From Streptomyces thermodiastaticus (lineage in GTDB: Bacteria > Actinomycetota > Actinomycetes > Streptomycetales > Streptomycetaceae), in the NCBI RefSeq assembly GCF_014656135.1, contig NZ_BNBV01000004.1, positions 142,459 through 206,458 on the forward strand: a stretch of 64,000 nt of DNA, read 5' to 3'. The position numbers and the translations under genes were made by a program. The notes below the pieces were generated by a model, which saw nothing but the letters and a program-made list of their open reading frames with translations, did not search any database and was not told the origin of the DNA. Positions within the stretch are counted from its first letter, which is position 1, and the number at the start of each line of letters is the position of its first letter. This document shows positions 1-10,090 of this stretch, in pieces.

Positions 1-235
1 CCGAGGACACCGTCTCCTCGATCCCGACGCCCATCGCCCGCAGGGCGCCGGCCATCAGCAGCGTGTCGCGGGAGCGCAGCGGGCGGCGCAGCCAGCCCGG
101 CTCGGAGGCCAGCGCGGCCAGCACCAGCGCCCGGTTGGTGACGGACTTGGACCCGGGCACGTGGACCGTCGCGTCGACGGCTCCGCTCGCGTGCGGGGCG
201 GGCCAGAGGGCGGTGGGCGTGTCGTTCGGGGCCAT
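1..235 (-). CDS. aroA: 3-phosphoshikimate 1-carboxyvinyltransferase (EPSP synthase), N-terminal part only
   Basis: Only the first 78 codons are present; the gene continues past the left edge. EPSP synthase transfers enolpyruvate from PEP to shikimate-3-phosphate in aromatic amino acid synthesis. The start ATG (235-233) opens a protein beginning [20 protein letters not shown]. It contains the family N-terminal signature [17 protein letters not shown], whose Lys-Ser pair binds substrate, followed by [17 protein letters not shown]. Start and motif spacing are normal for the family. In S. coelicolor aroA lies just beyond sigR in the same orientation (recalled), which fits the genes that follow here. 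Confidence 0.93.
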   Translation of the reverse strand, partial: MAPNDTPTALWPAPHASGAVDATVHVPGSKSVTNRALVLAALASEPGWLRRPLRSRDTLLMAGALRAMGVGIEETVSS

Positions 236-352
236 GAGGCCCACTCTATAAGGAGGCGATCGTCCGGCGGCCGCACGGTGCGGCGGCCCGTTCACCGAGG
301 GTGTCCGCCGGCCCTCGGCCGCTGTGAGGCGTCAGGGGCACGTGCGTGCCGC

Positions 353-1075
353 TCACCCGCCGAGCAGCCACCGGCCCCCGCCGAGCAGCGAGCACAGCGA
401 CACCACGTGGAAGAGGAACAGCCACAGCCCGGCCGGCACGTGCGTCAGCCGCGCCAGCTGGTCCGCGTCGGAGTCGGCGGCCCCGCCCCGGGACCGCTGG
501 ACCTGCAGCTCGAAGGCCGGGCGCACCCCGCCCAGCAGCAGGAACCACACCACGGCGTACGCGAACGCCGCCTGCACCAGAACTCCGGCCAGCCACGACA
601 CCAGCAGGAACGCGGCGGCGGCGAGGACCACGGTCAGCACTCCGTAGACGTTGCGGATCATCACCAGCATCGCCAGCAGCAGCGCCGTGGCCGCCCACAG
701 CAGCAGGGTGACGCGTCCGGCGGCGAGCAGCGCCGCGCCGCCCAGGCCCAGCAGCGGTGGAGCGGTGTACCCGGCGGCCGCGGTGAGGATCATGCCCAGG
801 CCGTAGGGCTTGCCGCGGCTGACGGTCAGGCCGCTGGTGTCGGAGTGCAGCCGTATGCCGGTCAAGGTGCGGCCGGTGAGCAGTGCGACGAGTCCGTGCC
901 CGCCCTCGTGGGCGATGGTGACGGCGTTGCGCGCCACCCGCCACGAGGCGTGCGGGACCACGACGGCCAGCGCGGCGAGCCCGGTGGCGACCACCACCCA
1001 CAGCTCGGGGTCGGGCTGGGTGCCGATCAGCCGGTCCCAGAGATCGGGCAGCGCGAAGGCGGCGGTGCTGGCCAT
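353..1075 (-). CDS. M50B-family integral membrane metallopeptidase
   Basis: A 240-residue membrane protein with the zinc-protease motif HEGGH at residues 56-60 (context TIAHEGGHGLVALL), which places it in the M50B site-2-protease-like family. Several hydrophobic segments follow, around residues 90-110, 120-140, 150-175 and 220-235, as expected for an intramembrane enzyme. The second metal-ligand motif is not obvious by eye. No PDZ domain is visible, so it is a minimal form. Substrate is unknown. It is transcribed away from the YedK-like gene on the other strand. Its position between aroA and the sigR block matches the conserved Streptomyces order (recalled). Confidence 0.82.
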   Translation of the reverse strand: MASTAAFALPDLWDRLIGTQPDPELWVVVATGLAALAVVVPHASWRVARNAVTIAHEGGHGLVALLTGRTLTGIRLHSDTSGLTVSRGKPYGLGMILTAAAGYTAPPLLGLGGAALLAAGRVTLLLWAATALLLAMLVMIRNVYGVLTVVLAAAAFLLVSWLAGVLVQAAFAYAVVWFLLLGGVRPAFELQVQRSRGGAADSDADQLARLTHVPAGLWLFLFHVVSLCSLLGGGRWLLGG

Positions 1076-1238
1076 GGTCGCGGAAGGCTCCTCGGGTGGT
1101 GCTGGCGAAGTCGGGTGCTGAGGGAGTCAGGTGCTGGGTGCTGGGGGAGTCGGGTGGTGCCGGCGGACAGGGTGTACGGGAGCACCGTCTATGAGGGGCG
1201 GTGGCCGGGAGGCGGGAGGGGCTGGCAGTGTGGCATGC

Positions 1239-2054
1239 ATGTGCGGACGGTATGCAGCGAGTCGCGGGGCCGAGGACCTCGCGAAGATCTTCGGTGTCGA
1301 GAAGCGGGAGCCGGAGGACACCCTGGCGCCCGACTACAACGTGGCGCCCACCAAGGAGGTCCACGTCGTCCTCGACCGCCCCCTGAAAGACGCCGGCGAC
1401 CGCCGTCCGGTTCGCCAGCTGCGCAAGCTGACCTGGGGCCTCGTGCCGTCCTGGGCGAAGTCCCCCGAGGGCGCCGCCCGGATGATCAACGCGCGGGCGG
1501 AGACCGTGCACGAGAAGCCGTCCTACCGCCGGGCCTTCGCCGCCCGCCGCTGCATCGTGCCCGCCGACGGCTACTACGAGTGGATGACCGGCGCCCAGGA
1601 GCGGGAGCTGGAGGTCGAGGGGCGGCGCAAGCGGCCGCGCAAGCAGCCGTACTTCGTCACCCCGGCCGACGGGTCGGTGCTGGCGATGGCCGGGCTGTAC
1701 GAGTTCTGGCGGGACCGCACGCTGCCCGACGACCACCCGCGGGCCTGGTGGGTGACCTGCGCGGTGATCACCACGGAGGCGGAGCGCACCCCGCTCGGCG
1801 TCGCGCCCGCCGAGGGCCCGCGTTCGCTGGCCGACATCCATCCGCGGATGCCGCTGATGCTCACCCCCGAGCGCTGGGACGCCTGGCTGGACCCGGCCCG
1901 CACGGACCCGGACCAGCTGCGCGGCCTGCTGGATCCGCCGCCGCCCGGACTGATGCGCGCCTACCCGGTCTCCACCGCCGTCAGCAACGTCCGCAACAAC
2001 GGCCCGGAGCTGCTGAAGGAGCTGCCGGCACCGGAAGAGGGCACACTCTTCTGA
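1239..2054 (+). CDS. SOS response-associated peptidase-like protein (HMCES/YedK family)
   Basis: Family members crosslink covalently to abasic sites in single-stranded DNA through the N-terminal cysteine, protecting the lesion. I chose the ATG at 1239 because it puts Cys at position 2 (MCGRYAASRG); an upstream in-frame ATG would bury this essential residue. Other family signatures are visible: PDYNVAPT, WGLVPSWAKSPEGAARMINA, the glutamate in DGYYEW and the histidine in IHPRMPLML. Length 271 residues is normal to slightly long. The next gene starts 1 bp after the stop codon, so the two are probably co-transcribed. Confidence 0.93.
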   Translation: MCGRYAASRGAEDLAKIFGVEKREPEDTLAPDYNVAPTKEVHVVLDRPLKDAGDRRPVRQLRKLTWGLVPSWAKSPEGAARMINARAETVHEKPSYRRAFAARRCIVPADGYYEWMTGAQERELEVEGRRKRPRKQPYFVTPADGSVLAMAGLYEFWRDRTLPDDHPRAWWVTCAVITTEAERTPLGVAPAEGPRSLADIHPRMPLMLTPERWDAWLDPARTDPDQLRGLLDPPPPGLMRAYPVSTAVSNVRNNGPELLKELPAPEEGTLF

Positions 2055-2055
2055 C

Positions 2056-2694
2056 GTGATCTCCAGCGTGACCGAGACGATCGAGACCGAGGCGGGGACC
2101 GCCCGCGTGACCTGGCACCCGGCGGGGACGGCACGGCTGGTGCTGGCCGCCGGGCACGGAGCCGGCGGCGGCATCGAGGCCCGCGACCTGCGGGCCCTGG
2201 CCCGCGTCCTGCCGGCGCACGGGGTGAGCGTGGCGCTCGTGGAGCAGCCCTGGCGGGTGGCCGGGAAGAAGGTGGCGCCCGCGCCGAAGACCCTGGACGC
2301 CGGCTGGCGCGGGGTGTGGCCCGCGCTGACCGCACCCGGGCTGCCGGTGATCGCCGCCGGGCGCAGCGCCGGGGCGCGGGTCGCCTGCCGCACGGCGCGC
2401 GAACTGGGCGCGCACGCCGTGCTCGCGCTGAGCTTCCCGCTGCATCCACCGGGCCGGCCGGAGCGGTCCCGCGCCGGGGAACTGCTGGACACCGGGGTGC
2501 CCACGCTCGTCGTCCAGGGCGGCAGGGACCCCTTCGGCCGGCCGGAGGAGTTCCCCGCCGGTGACTTCCGGCTGGTCGAGGTCCCGGACGGCGATCACGG
2601 ATTCGCCGTGCCCAGGCGGGCGGAGATCACCCAGGAGCGGGCGCTGGAGATCCTCACGGACGCGGTGGCCCGGTGGGCTGTGCCACTCGCGTGA
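2056..2694 (+). CDS. Alpha/beta-hydrolase family protein (Tex30/dienelactone hydrolase-like)
   Basis: A 212-residue predicted cytoplasmic hydrolase. The nucleophile elbow reads GRSAGAR, the acid candidate is Asp in GGRDPFG and the histidine is in DGDHGF, giving a complete Ser-Asp-His triad in the normal order. The N-terminal GHGAGGG would form the oxyanion hole, as in Tex30/KANL3-like hydrolases. Translation probably starts at GTG 2056, one base after the upstream stop; GTG 2068 is an alternative. Substrate unknown. The gene ends just before the sigR promoter. Confidence 0.82.
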   Translation: MISSVTETIETEAGTARVTWHPAGTARLVLAAGHGAGGGIEARDLRALARVLPAHGVSVALVEQPWRVAGKKVAPAPKTLDAGWRGVWPALTAPGLPVIAAGRSAGARVACRTARELGAHAVLALSFPLHPPGRPERSRAGELLDTGVPTLVVQGGRDPFGRPEEFPAGDFRLVEVPDGDHGFAVPRRAEITQERALEILTDAVARWAVPLA

Positions 2695-2700
2695 CGGACG

Positions 2701-2726
2701 GGAATGCCCCGCGGCAGGTCGCTGTT
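2701..2726 (+). promoter_or_regulatory. SigR-dependent autoregulatory promoter (GGAAT-N18-GTT)
   Basis: GGAAT at 2701-2705 and GTT at 2724-2726 are separated by exactly 18 bases, matching the published SigR consensus. The element lies 60 bp before the upstream ATG (2786) and about 275 bp before the GTG (3002) of sigR. It is therefore well placed to make the stress-induced longer sigR transcript known from S. coelicolor. Confidence 0.85.
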
Positions 2727-3001
2727 GTGCCCTGACAGAAGTGCTGAGGCCTCGGCACCGCCGTTGTGGGAAGGAAGTCCGCCGTATGGGTTCCACCATC
2801 TGCCCGCCCGCCTCCCGCCATCGCCCAGCGGACGGGCTGCGCCCGGCCGAGTCCGACGCGGGCCGCGAGCGCGCGGTCCTGGAGTGGGCGGTGCTGCACG
2901 CGCCCAAGACCACTCCTTTTCGAGGGGCGGCCGGTGCGGGTCGTGTTCTATCCTCCGAGTCGAGTGGGGCCGGTCTCGGTCCCGCCCGGGATCGCGAGGA
3001 G

Positions 3002-3681
<680 letters not shown>

Positions 3682-3685
<4 letters not shown>

Positions 3686-4017
3686 GCTGCGGTAAGCCGC
3701 ACGAGACGGACTGCAGTGAGGTCCTCGGCCACCTCTACGAGTTCCTCGACAGTGAGATGCCGGACGTCGATCGCACCAAGTTCGAGCAGCACTTCGAGGA
3801 ATGCGCGCCGTGCCTGGAGAAGTACGGCCTGGAGCAGGCCGTGAAGAAGCTGGTGAAGCGGTGCTGCGGGCATGACGAGGTGCCGACGGATCTGCGCGCC
3901 AAGGTGATGGGACGCATCGAGCTGATCCGCTCCGGCCAGGTCCTGCCCGAGAGCGACGTCACCGTCCGCCCCCAGGATGACGTGAGCACGACGCGGATGA
4001 CGTCCCAGGAGTCCTGA
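3682..4017 (+). CDS. rsrA: Zinc-containing redox-sensing anti-sigma factor RsrA
   Basis: RsrA binds and inhibits SigR when reduced; oxidation forms a disulfide, expels zinc and frees SigR. The 111-residue protein has the ZAS motif H37-x3-C41-x2-C44 plus Cys11, which are the zinc and trigger residues, and additional cysteines at 3, 61 and 62. Its start overlaps the sigR stop (ATGA). The C-terminal tail (after about residue 85) is the variable part of the family. Confidence 0.97.
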
Positions 4018-4200
4018 CCGGAGGCATCGCGCCGCCCGGGGCGCCCCGATGCGTCCGGGTGATGCATCCGGGTGCGTGCACTCCTCTCGAACGCGCTCGC
4101 TCGTCCGGGTGAACCGGTGTGCGCCGGGCCCGCGGTACACCGCCCCGCCCTAGGCTCGCGGCCCTGACGCAGTTGGTCCGGCCGGAGCGAAGGGGGCGAC

Positions 4201-5586
4201 ATGGAGGCGGTGCCGCCGCGGGCCCGTGCGACCGTGGCCTGTGCGGTCCTGGGCGCGCTGCCCTGCCTGTTCCCGGTGCTCCCCGCCTCGCACACGCCGG
4301 TCCCGCACACGCCCTGGGCGACGGTGCTGCCGCTCGCCGCGCTGTACGCGGGCTGCGAACGGCTCGGCGGGCGCCGTTTCGCCGGCACCGGCTGCCCCGT
4401 CCTGCTGGCCGCCGTCCTCCTTCTGCCGCCGTCCGCCGCCGCGCTCGTCGCACTGCCGGGCGCGCTGCTCGCGCGGGGCGAGCGGCCCGACGACGTGCTG
4501 CGCCGTGCCTGGCACGCGGCCCAGCAGGTGCTCGCCGTGTGGACGGCCGCCCACGTCCACACGGCTCTGGGCGGCCGGGCCGTCGTCGCCGAGTGCCGCT
4601 TCCCCGCCGCGCTCGGCTGCGCCGCGGCCGCCGTGGTGGCGTTCTGCCTGGTGCTGACCGCGCTGGACGCCGGGATCCGCGCCTGCTGCGGCCATGTGTC
4701 CCTGAGCCGGGCCTGGCGCGGGCTGTTCTGCCGGACCCTGGCACCCGTGGCGGTCCACGGGCTGGCCGGCCTGATGATGGCCGTGCTGTGGCGCAGCCCC
4801 TACGGCCCGGTCACCGCCCTGCTGGTGCTGCTGCCGACGGGGGCCTCCTGGTGGGCGTACGCCCAGTACGACCGCGAGCGGGCCGCTCACCGGGCGACGA
4901 TCCGCGCCCTGGTGCAGGCCGTCGACCTCAAGGACGGCTACACCCGCGGGCACAGCGAACGCGTCGGCCAGGCCTCCGTGATGATCGCCCGCGAGCTGGG
5001 GATGGACGACGAGCGCGTCGAGGTGCTGCGCTTCGCCGGCCTCCTGCACGACGTGGGCAAACTGGGCGTGCCCACCCGGCTGCTGCGCAAGGACGGCCCG
5101 CTGACCGACGAGGAGCGGCGGGTGATCGAGCTGCACCCCGAGTACGGCCACGAGATGGTCCGCGGCATCTCCTTCCTCGACGAGGCCCGCGCGGCGATCC
5201 TGCACCACCACGAACGGCTGGACGGCAGCGGCTACCCCTACGGGCTGACCGGCGACCGGATCCCCGAGTGCGCGCGGGTGGTCGCCGTCGCCGACGCCTT
5301 CGACGCGATGACGTCCACCCGGTCCTACCGGCCGGCCCGCCCCGTGCCGGCCGCCCTGTGGGAGCTGCGCCGCTGCGCCGGCGCCCAGTTCGACCCGCGC
5401 ATGGTCACCGCCCTGGTGCGCGCCCTCGCCCGCCACGGCTGGCACCCGGCGGTCACCTCGGGCGACGACCGGATGCCGCAGCCATCGGACACGTCGGCCC
5501 CCGTGCCCGGGACGGACGGCGCGCCGGAACAAGCCCGGGCGGTCCTGCGGGCGGCGGCCGTGCCGCGGGAGCACTCCCGCCGATGA
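4201..5586 (+). CDS. Membrane-anchored HD-GYP domain protein (putative c-di-GMP phosphodiesterase)
   Basis: A 461-residue protein. Residues 1-230 are a run of hydrophobic segments and residues 235-400 form an HD-GYP domain with its key motifs: RGHSERVG, LLHDVGKLGVP, HPEYGHEMV, HHHERLDGSGYP and ADAFDAMTS. This arrangement is typical of phosphodiesterases acting on c-di-GMP or related cyclic dinucleotides, signalling molecules that control development in Streptomyces. The C-terminal 60 residues look disordered. The stop overlaps the start of the next HD-domain gene by 4 nt, implying co-expression. Enzyme activity is inferred from motifs only. Confidence 0.9.
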   Translation: MEAVPPRARATVACAVLGALPCLFPVLPASHTPVPHTPWATVLPLAALYAGCERLGGRRFAGTGCPVLLAAVLLLPPSAAALVALPGALLARGERPDDVLRRAWHAAQQVLAVWTAAHVHTALGGRAVVAECRFPAALGCAAAAVVAFCLVLTALDAGIRACCGHVSLSRAWRGLFCRTLAPVAVHGLAGLMMAVLWRSPYGPVTALLVLLPTGASWWAYAQYDRERAAHRATIRALVQAVDLKDGYTRGHSERVGQASVMIARELGMDDERVEVLRFAGLLHDVGKLGVPTRLLRKDGPLTDEERRVIELHPEYGHEMVRGISFLDEARAAILHHHERLDGSGYPYGLTGDRIPECARVVAVADAFDAMTSTRSYRPARPVPAALWELRRCAGAQFDPRMVTALVRALARHGWHPAVTSGDDRMPQPSDTSAPVPGTDGAPEQARAVLRAAAVPREHSRR

Positions 5587-6839
5587 CCCGACCGCTGCTG
5601 CTCGCCCTCGTCCGCGGCACCGCCGTCCTCGTCGCCCTGGCCTCGCTCGCCGTCACGCTGCACACCGGCCCTGCCCGGCCCGGTGCCGCGTTGTCCTTCG
5701 GCGCCCTCGTCCTGACGGGGGAGCTGACCCGGTGGTCCGCTCCGCCCGGCGCCGGCGCCGGACCCGAGGTCCGCGAACCCGCGCCGCTCGGCGCCGCCGC
5801 GGCCCTGGCGTACGCGCTGCTCGGCGAGGAGGCGGGCCGGTCCGCTCACCACGGTGCCTGCCAGACGGTCGCGGTGGTGCTCACCGCCGGCCTGCTCGGC
5901 AGCGTGCCGCACATCGCCCGTGGGCACGCCGGAACCCTCGACCACCTCGTCCGGCGGGTGCTGACCGTCTTCGTCGCCGCCACCGGCACCCACGTGCTGC
6001 ACGCCACGGGGGCGACCAGGGCCTGGGGCGGGCCGGGGCACGCCGTGGCGCTGCCGGTGCTGCTGGCGCTGACCGCGCTGTGCGGCGCGGTGGTGGCCGC
6101 GCTGTCGCTGCACTGCCGTACCCGGTGGCCGTTCGTCCCGCTGCTGCGGGAGGAGCTGCGCGGCCTGCTCGGACTCGGGTCGGCGGTGTGCGCGACGGGC
6201 GCGGTGACGGCCCTGGGGGTCGCCGTCGCCGGTCTGTGGGCGCTGCCGGTGTGCGCCCTGCCGATGCTGCTCACCCAGCTGTCCTTCCGCCGATGCGCCG
6301 CGGTGCGCGCCGTGTGCCGGCAGACGATCGCCTCGCTGGCCCGGGCCACCGAGATCGCCGGGTACACACCGGCCGGGCACGCCCGCCGGGTGGCCGCGCT
6401 CAGCCGGGCCGTGGGCCGCGATCTGGGCCTGACCGAACCGGACCTGACGGTCCTGGAGCACGCCGCCCTCATGCACGACATCGGGCAGCTCAGCCTCGTC
6501 GACCCGGTGCCCGCGGGCGCGACGGCCGGTCTGCCCGCAGCCGAGCAGCGGCGCATCGCCCTGCTGGGCGGGGCGGTGGTGCGGCGGACGGGGGCGGACC
6601 GCGAGGTGGCGGTCGTGGTGGAGCGGCAGGCCGACCCCTGCCCGGAGCAGACGCTGCCCGCGCGGATCGTGCGGGCCGTGAACGCCTACGACGAAAAGGC
6701 CCGCGACGCCGGTGCCGGCGGCCCGCTGGAAGCGCTGGAGGAACTGCGCCGGGCCGGCGGCGACTACGCGCCCGAGGTGCTGGCCGCGCTGGCCCGGGTC
6801 CTGGCACGGGACGGTCTGACCATTCCCGCCGCGGGGTAA
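5583..6839 (+). CDS. Membrane protein with degenerate HD domain
   Basis: A 418-residue protein with about seven hydrophobic segments (residues 1-245) followed by a cytoplasmic HD-like domain. The domain keeps AGHARRVAALSRAVG and MHDIGQLSL. The usual Lys after HDxG is Gln, and the HHE and GYP motifs of its neighbour are absent. It looks like a diverged paralogue of the upstream HD-GYP protein that may no longer hydrolyse cyclic dinucleotides and could act as a partner or sensor. The start ATG overlaps the upstream stop by 4 nt, so the pair is an operon. Confidence 0.8.
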   Translation: MTRPLLLALVRGTAVLVALASLAVTLHTGPARPGAALSFGALVLTGELTRWSAPPGAGAGPEVREPAPLGAAAALAYALLGEEAGRSAHHGACQTVAVVLTAGLLGSVPHIARGHAGTLDHLVRRVLTVFVAATGTHVLHATGATRAWGGPGHAVALPVLLALTALCGAVVAALSLHCRTRWPFVPLLREELRGLLGLGSAVCATGAVTALGVAVAGLWALPVCALPMLLTQLSFRRCAAVRAVCRQTIASLARATEIAGYTPAGHARRVAALSRAVGRDLGLTEPDLTVLEHAALMHDIGQLSLVDPVPAGATAGLPAAEQRRIALLGGAVVRRTGADREVAVVVERQADPCPEQTLPARIVRAVNAYDEKARDAGAGGPLEALEELRRAGGDYAPEVLAALARVLARDGLTIPAAG

Positions 6840-6942
6840 CCCATGGGTAATGAGCGCCCCGGAAGCCGTCCGTGGTTGGATGCGAGGAGAAGGGCGTCCG
6901 GGGGGAGGCCGGCCCACTCGACGGAACTGGCAGGCGGGAAAC

Positions 6943-7923
6943 GTGAGGATCTTCGGCAAGGGACGGCACCGGCCCTCCGCCTCGTGGCGGCGGGCCACCG
7001 ACCGCGCGTTCACCCTGATCGGCGACGGCCGGTACGAGGACGCGGGCGCGCTGCTGACACGCGCCGCCGATCTGGAGCCCTGGCTGGCGGAGTCCTGGTT
7101 CAACCTGGCCCTGCTGCACAAGTTCCGTCACGACTGGGAGCAGGCCCGGGCGGCCGGACTGCGCGCCGTGGCCCTGCTGGACAAGGACACCGGGGCGCCG
7201 GACTGGTGGAACGTCGGCATCGCCGCGACCGCGCTGCAGGACTGGCCGCTGGCCCGCCGGGCCTGGCAGGCCTACGGTCTGAAAGTGCCCGGCGGCGCGA
7301 CCGCGGCCGGGGAGCCGGTGGGCATGGAGCTGGGCAGCGCGGCCGTGCGGCTGTCCCCGGAGGGCGAGGCCGAGGTGGTGTGGGGCCGGCGCCTGGACCC
7401 GGCCCGGATCGAGGTGCTGTCCATCCCGCTGCCGTCCTCCGGGCGGCGCTGGGGCGAGGTGGTGCTGCACGACGGCGTCCCCCACGGGGAGCGCACCACC
7501 GGCGACGGACACACCTTCCCCGTCTTCGACGAGATCGAGCTGTGGGCGCCCTCGCCGGTGCCCACCTGGGTGGTGCTGCTGGAGGCGGCCACCGAGGCGG
7601 ACCGGGACGCGCTGGAACAGCTCGCCGCCGACGCCGGGTTCGCCGCCGAGGACTGGTCGTCCTCCGTGCGGCTGCTGTGCCGGACCTGCTCGGAGTCGCG
7701 GATGCCCTCCGACGAGGGCGACGGCGTGCACCTCGACCCGCACGACCACAGCGAGCCGGGCCACCCCGGGCCGCTGGGACACCGCACCGACGGGCAGCTG
7801 TGGGTGCCGGAGCGGGAGTGCGGGGTGGCCGCGCCGGCCTCGCTGGTGCGCGGACTGCTGGACGGCTGGGTGGCGGACAGCCCGGACTCCCGGGACTGGC
7901 GGGACCTGGAAGAGGTCTGCTGA
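6943..7923 (+). CDS. Tetratricopeptide repeat protein
   Basis: A predicted soluble protein of 326 residues, taking GTG 6943 as start because the sequence before it is low-complexity. Residues 15-105 contain TPR-like helices (RAFTLIGDGRYEDAGALLTR, ESWFNLALLHKFRHDWEQAR, WWNVGIAATALQDWPLAR). The rest is a mixed domain with several conserved-looking cysteines (RLLCRTCSESRMP) that might bind metal. No enzyme motif is recognised. Homologues occur at this position in Streptomyces (recalled); the function is unknown. Confidence 0.75.
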   Translation: MRIFGKGRHRPSASWRRATDRAFTLIGDGRYEDAGALLTRAADLEPWLAESWFNLALLHKFRHDWEQARAAGLRAVALLDKDTGAPDWWNVGIAATALQDWPLARRAWQAYGLKVPGGATAAGEPVGMELGSAAVRLSPEGEAEVVWGRRLDPARIEVLSIPLPSSGRRWGEVVLHDGVPHGERTTGDGHTFPVFDEIELWAPSPVPTWVVLLEAATEADRDALEQLAADAGFAAEDWSSSVRLLCRTCSESRMPSDEGDGVHLDPHDHSEPGHPGPLGHRTDGQLWVPERECGVAAPASLVRGLLDGWVADSPDSRDWRDLEEVC

Positions 7924-8029
7924 GCCCGCCGTCCGGTGCCCGTACCCGGACCCGGCCCGCGCCGGTGGCCGGCCCCTTTAGGCTGTATCCGCTACATCTC
8001 ACAGGCTTGCAGGAAGGCGTACGTCGGTC

Positions 8030-8680
8030 ATGGCGCAGCAGGACACCGATCAGCAGCACGCGGGCGTGCTCCCCGTCGACGACGAGGGGTACGTCGTCGA
8101 CACGCAGGACTGCGAGGAACGCGAGCGGGCGTGGCGCGAGCGCGGGACCTCGCGGCCGATCACGGTGGTCGGCAACCCGGTGCTCCACAAGGAGTGCAAG
8201 GACGTCACCGAGTTCGGTGAGGAGCTGCAGCAGCTGGTCGCCGACATGTTCGCCAGCCAGCGCACAGCCGAGGGCGTGGGCCTGGCAGCCAACCAGATCG
8301 GCGTGGACCTGAAGGTGTTCGTCTACGACTGCGCCGACGACGCGGGCGTGCGGCACGTCGGCGTGGTCTGCAACCCCAGGCTGGTGGAGCTGCCCGCCGA
8401 GCGCCGCCGCCTGGACGACGGCAGCGAGGGCTGCCTGTCCGTGCCCGGCGCCTACGCGCCGCTGGCCCGCCCCGACTACGCCGAGGTGACCGGCCAGGAC
8501 GAGCGCGGCAACCCGATCAAGGTGCGCGGCACCGGCTACTTCGCCCGCTGCCTGCAGCACGAGACGGACCACCTCTACGGCTCCCTGTACATCGACCGGC
8601 TCTCCAAGCGGGAACGCAAGGACGTGCTGCGGCAGATGGAGGAGAAGGAGCCGCGCTACCCCGTGGTGCCCAACGACTGA
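8030..8680 (+). CDS. def: Peptide deformylase
   Basis: Removes the N-formyl group from nascent proteins; an essential iron/zinc hydrolase. All three signature motifs are present: [10 protein letters not shown] (motif I), EGCLSVPG (motif II, Cys metal ligand) and QHETDHL (motif III, two His ligands and catalytic Glu). The 216-residue length includes an N-terminal extension of about 40 residues, common in actinobacterial paralogues. Whether this is the housekeeping or an accessory deformylase cannot be decided here. It converges on the nrd operon. Confidence 0.95.
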   Translation: MAQQDTDQQHAGVLPVDDEGYVVDTQDCEERERAWRERGTSRPITVVGNPVLHKECKDVTEFGEELQQLVADMFASQRTAEGVGLAANQIGVDLKVFVYDCADDAGVRHVGVVCNPRLVELPAERRRLDDGSEGCLSVPGAYAPLARPDYAEVTGQDERGNPIKVRGTGYFARCLQHETDHLYGSLYIDRLSKRERKDVLRQMEEKEPRYPVVPND

Positions 8681-9032
8681 CGTCCCTCGGCGATCCTGTC
8701 TCCGCCGCCCGGACCGGCACACCTGCGCACGGCGCCTGACCGCACGATCGGCCGGGCGCCGCGGCCGCCGAGATGACGCCTGGGTGACCGGCCACGCCGC
8801 CGGTCCGCCGGGGCCGGGTGGGCGGCGCGGCACGATCCGGCGCAGGGAGACGTTCGGCTCTCGCATCGCAGAGTGCGCCCACGTCGCGCTCGGAGATGGC
8901 ATCCTTCACGCCGGTGCAGGCCAGGAGGCGGTGCGGCATCCGGGTGGAGCGGGTGTGGTTCGGCTGTCCGCCGACTGCGGCGGGCAGGCAGAGGGCGACC
9001 CGTTCCAGCAGTGCCCTCGCTTCGGCCGCGTC
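8681..9032. other. Intergenic region between convergent genes
   Basis: These 352 bases lie between the stop codons of def and the AraC/GlxA-type regulator. I see no convincing gene: open frames here are alanine/proline/arginine-rich and lack a ribosome binding site. In S. coelicolor the albaflavenone genes are recalled to lie near this point; no trace of a terpene synthase or P450 is visible. Confidence 0.55.
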
Positions 9033-9998
9033 TCATCCGGTCCCCGGGCCGGCGAACGCGCGCCGGTAGGCGTGCGGAGTGGTGCCGAGCACCCGCTGGA
9101 ACTGATGCCGCAGTGCCGCCGCCGTGCCGAATCCGGTCCGGTCGGCGATCATGTCCATCGTCTGGTCCGTCGCCTCCAGCAGCTCCTGCGCCAGCAGCAC
9201 CCGTTGGCGCAGCAGCCAGCGGTAGGGCGTGGTGCCCGTCTCCTGCTGGAAACGGCGGGCGAAGGTGCGCGGCGACATGTGCGCGAGGGCGGCGAGCTGG
9301 TCCACCGTGATCTCCCGGTGCAGGTTCTCCTCCATCCAGGCCAGCACCCCGGCCACGGTGTCGGAGCCCGAGCGCGGCAGAGGCCGCTCGATGTACTGCG
9401 CCTGCCCGCCCTCCCGGTGCGGCGGCACCACCATGCGCCGGGCGATCTTGTTGGCGACCTGCGGCCCCTGCTCCTTGCGCACGATGTGCAGACAGGCGTC
9501 GATGCCGGCGGCCGTCCCGGCGGAGGTGATCACCGGGTCCTCGTCGATGTAGAGCACGTCCGGTTCCACCCTCGCGCGCGGGTACCGCCGGGCCAGCTCG
9601 GCGGCGTGGTGCCAGTGCACCGCGCAGCGGCGGCCGTCCAGCAGTCCGGCGGCGCCGAGCACGAAAACGCCGGAGCACACGCTCAGCACCCGCGTCCCGC
9701 GTTCGACCGCCCGGCGCAGCGCATCGAGCAGCTTTGGCGGGTACGTCCGCCAGGTGAACTCCTCCCCGGCCGGCACGGCGATCAGATCGGCCGTCTCCAG
9801 CCGGTCCAGCCCGTACGGGGTGGCCATGCTCAGGCCCCCGGCATGGGTGCCCAGCGCGGGCCCCTCGGCCGAGACCACCGCGAAGTCGTACACCGGCAGT
9901 CCGTCGTCGCTCCGGTCGACGCCGAACACCTCGCAGACCACGCCCAGTTCGAAGGGGCGCACCCCGTCCAGCACCACGGCCGCCACGCTCCGCAACAT
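9033..9998 (-). CDS. nrdS: GlxA/AraC-family transcriptional regulator (NrdS-like)
   Basis: A 321-residue regulator with an N-terminal DJ-1/PfpI-like domain (start MLRSVAAVVLDGVRPFELG) and a C-terminal AraC double helix-turn-helix (LAALAHMSPRTFARRFQQET and IADRTGFGTAAALRHQF). The domain keeps the elbow cysteine in VCSGVFVLGAAGLLDGR. It sits downstream of nrdA-nrdB on the same strand, the position of nrdS in the S. coelicolor nrdABS operon, where the third gene encodes an AraC-like protein. A 277-bp gap separates it from nrdB, so it may also have its own promoter. Targets unknown. Confidence 0.85.
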   Translation of the reverse strand: MLRSVAAVVLDGVRPFELGVVCEVFGVDRSDDGLPVYDFAVVSAEGPALGTHAGGLSMATPYGLDRLETADLIAVPAGEEFTWRTYPPKLLDALRRAVERGTRVLSVCSGVFVLGAAGLLDGRRCAVHWHHAAELARRYPRARVEPDVLYIDEDPVITSAGTAAGIDACLHIVRKEQGPQVANKIARRMVVPPHREGGQAQYIERPLPRSGSDTVAGVLAWMEENLHREITVDQLAALAHMSPRTFARRFQQETGTTPYRWLLRQRVLLAQELLEATDQTMDMIADRTGFGTAAALRHQFQRVLGTTPHAYRRAFAGPGTG

Positions 9999-10090
9999 CC
10001 CGTCAGTGTGCCGCACGGGGGCAGGAATTTGAAGGCATGCGGCAGTCCTGCCACTCACGGTCAGGTGCGTCCGGCGCGACAGTGGTGTCC

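Noticed and set aside
8681..8939. Minus-strand frame in the gap between def and nrdS
   Set aside because: Starts within the gap, is rich in Ala/Arg/Pro, overlaps def antisense and has no recognisable motif.
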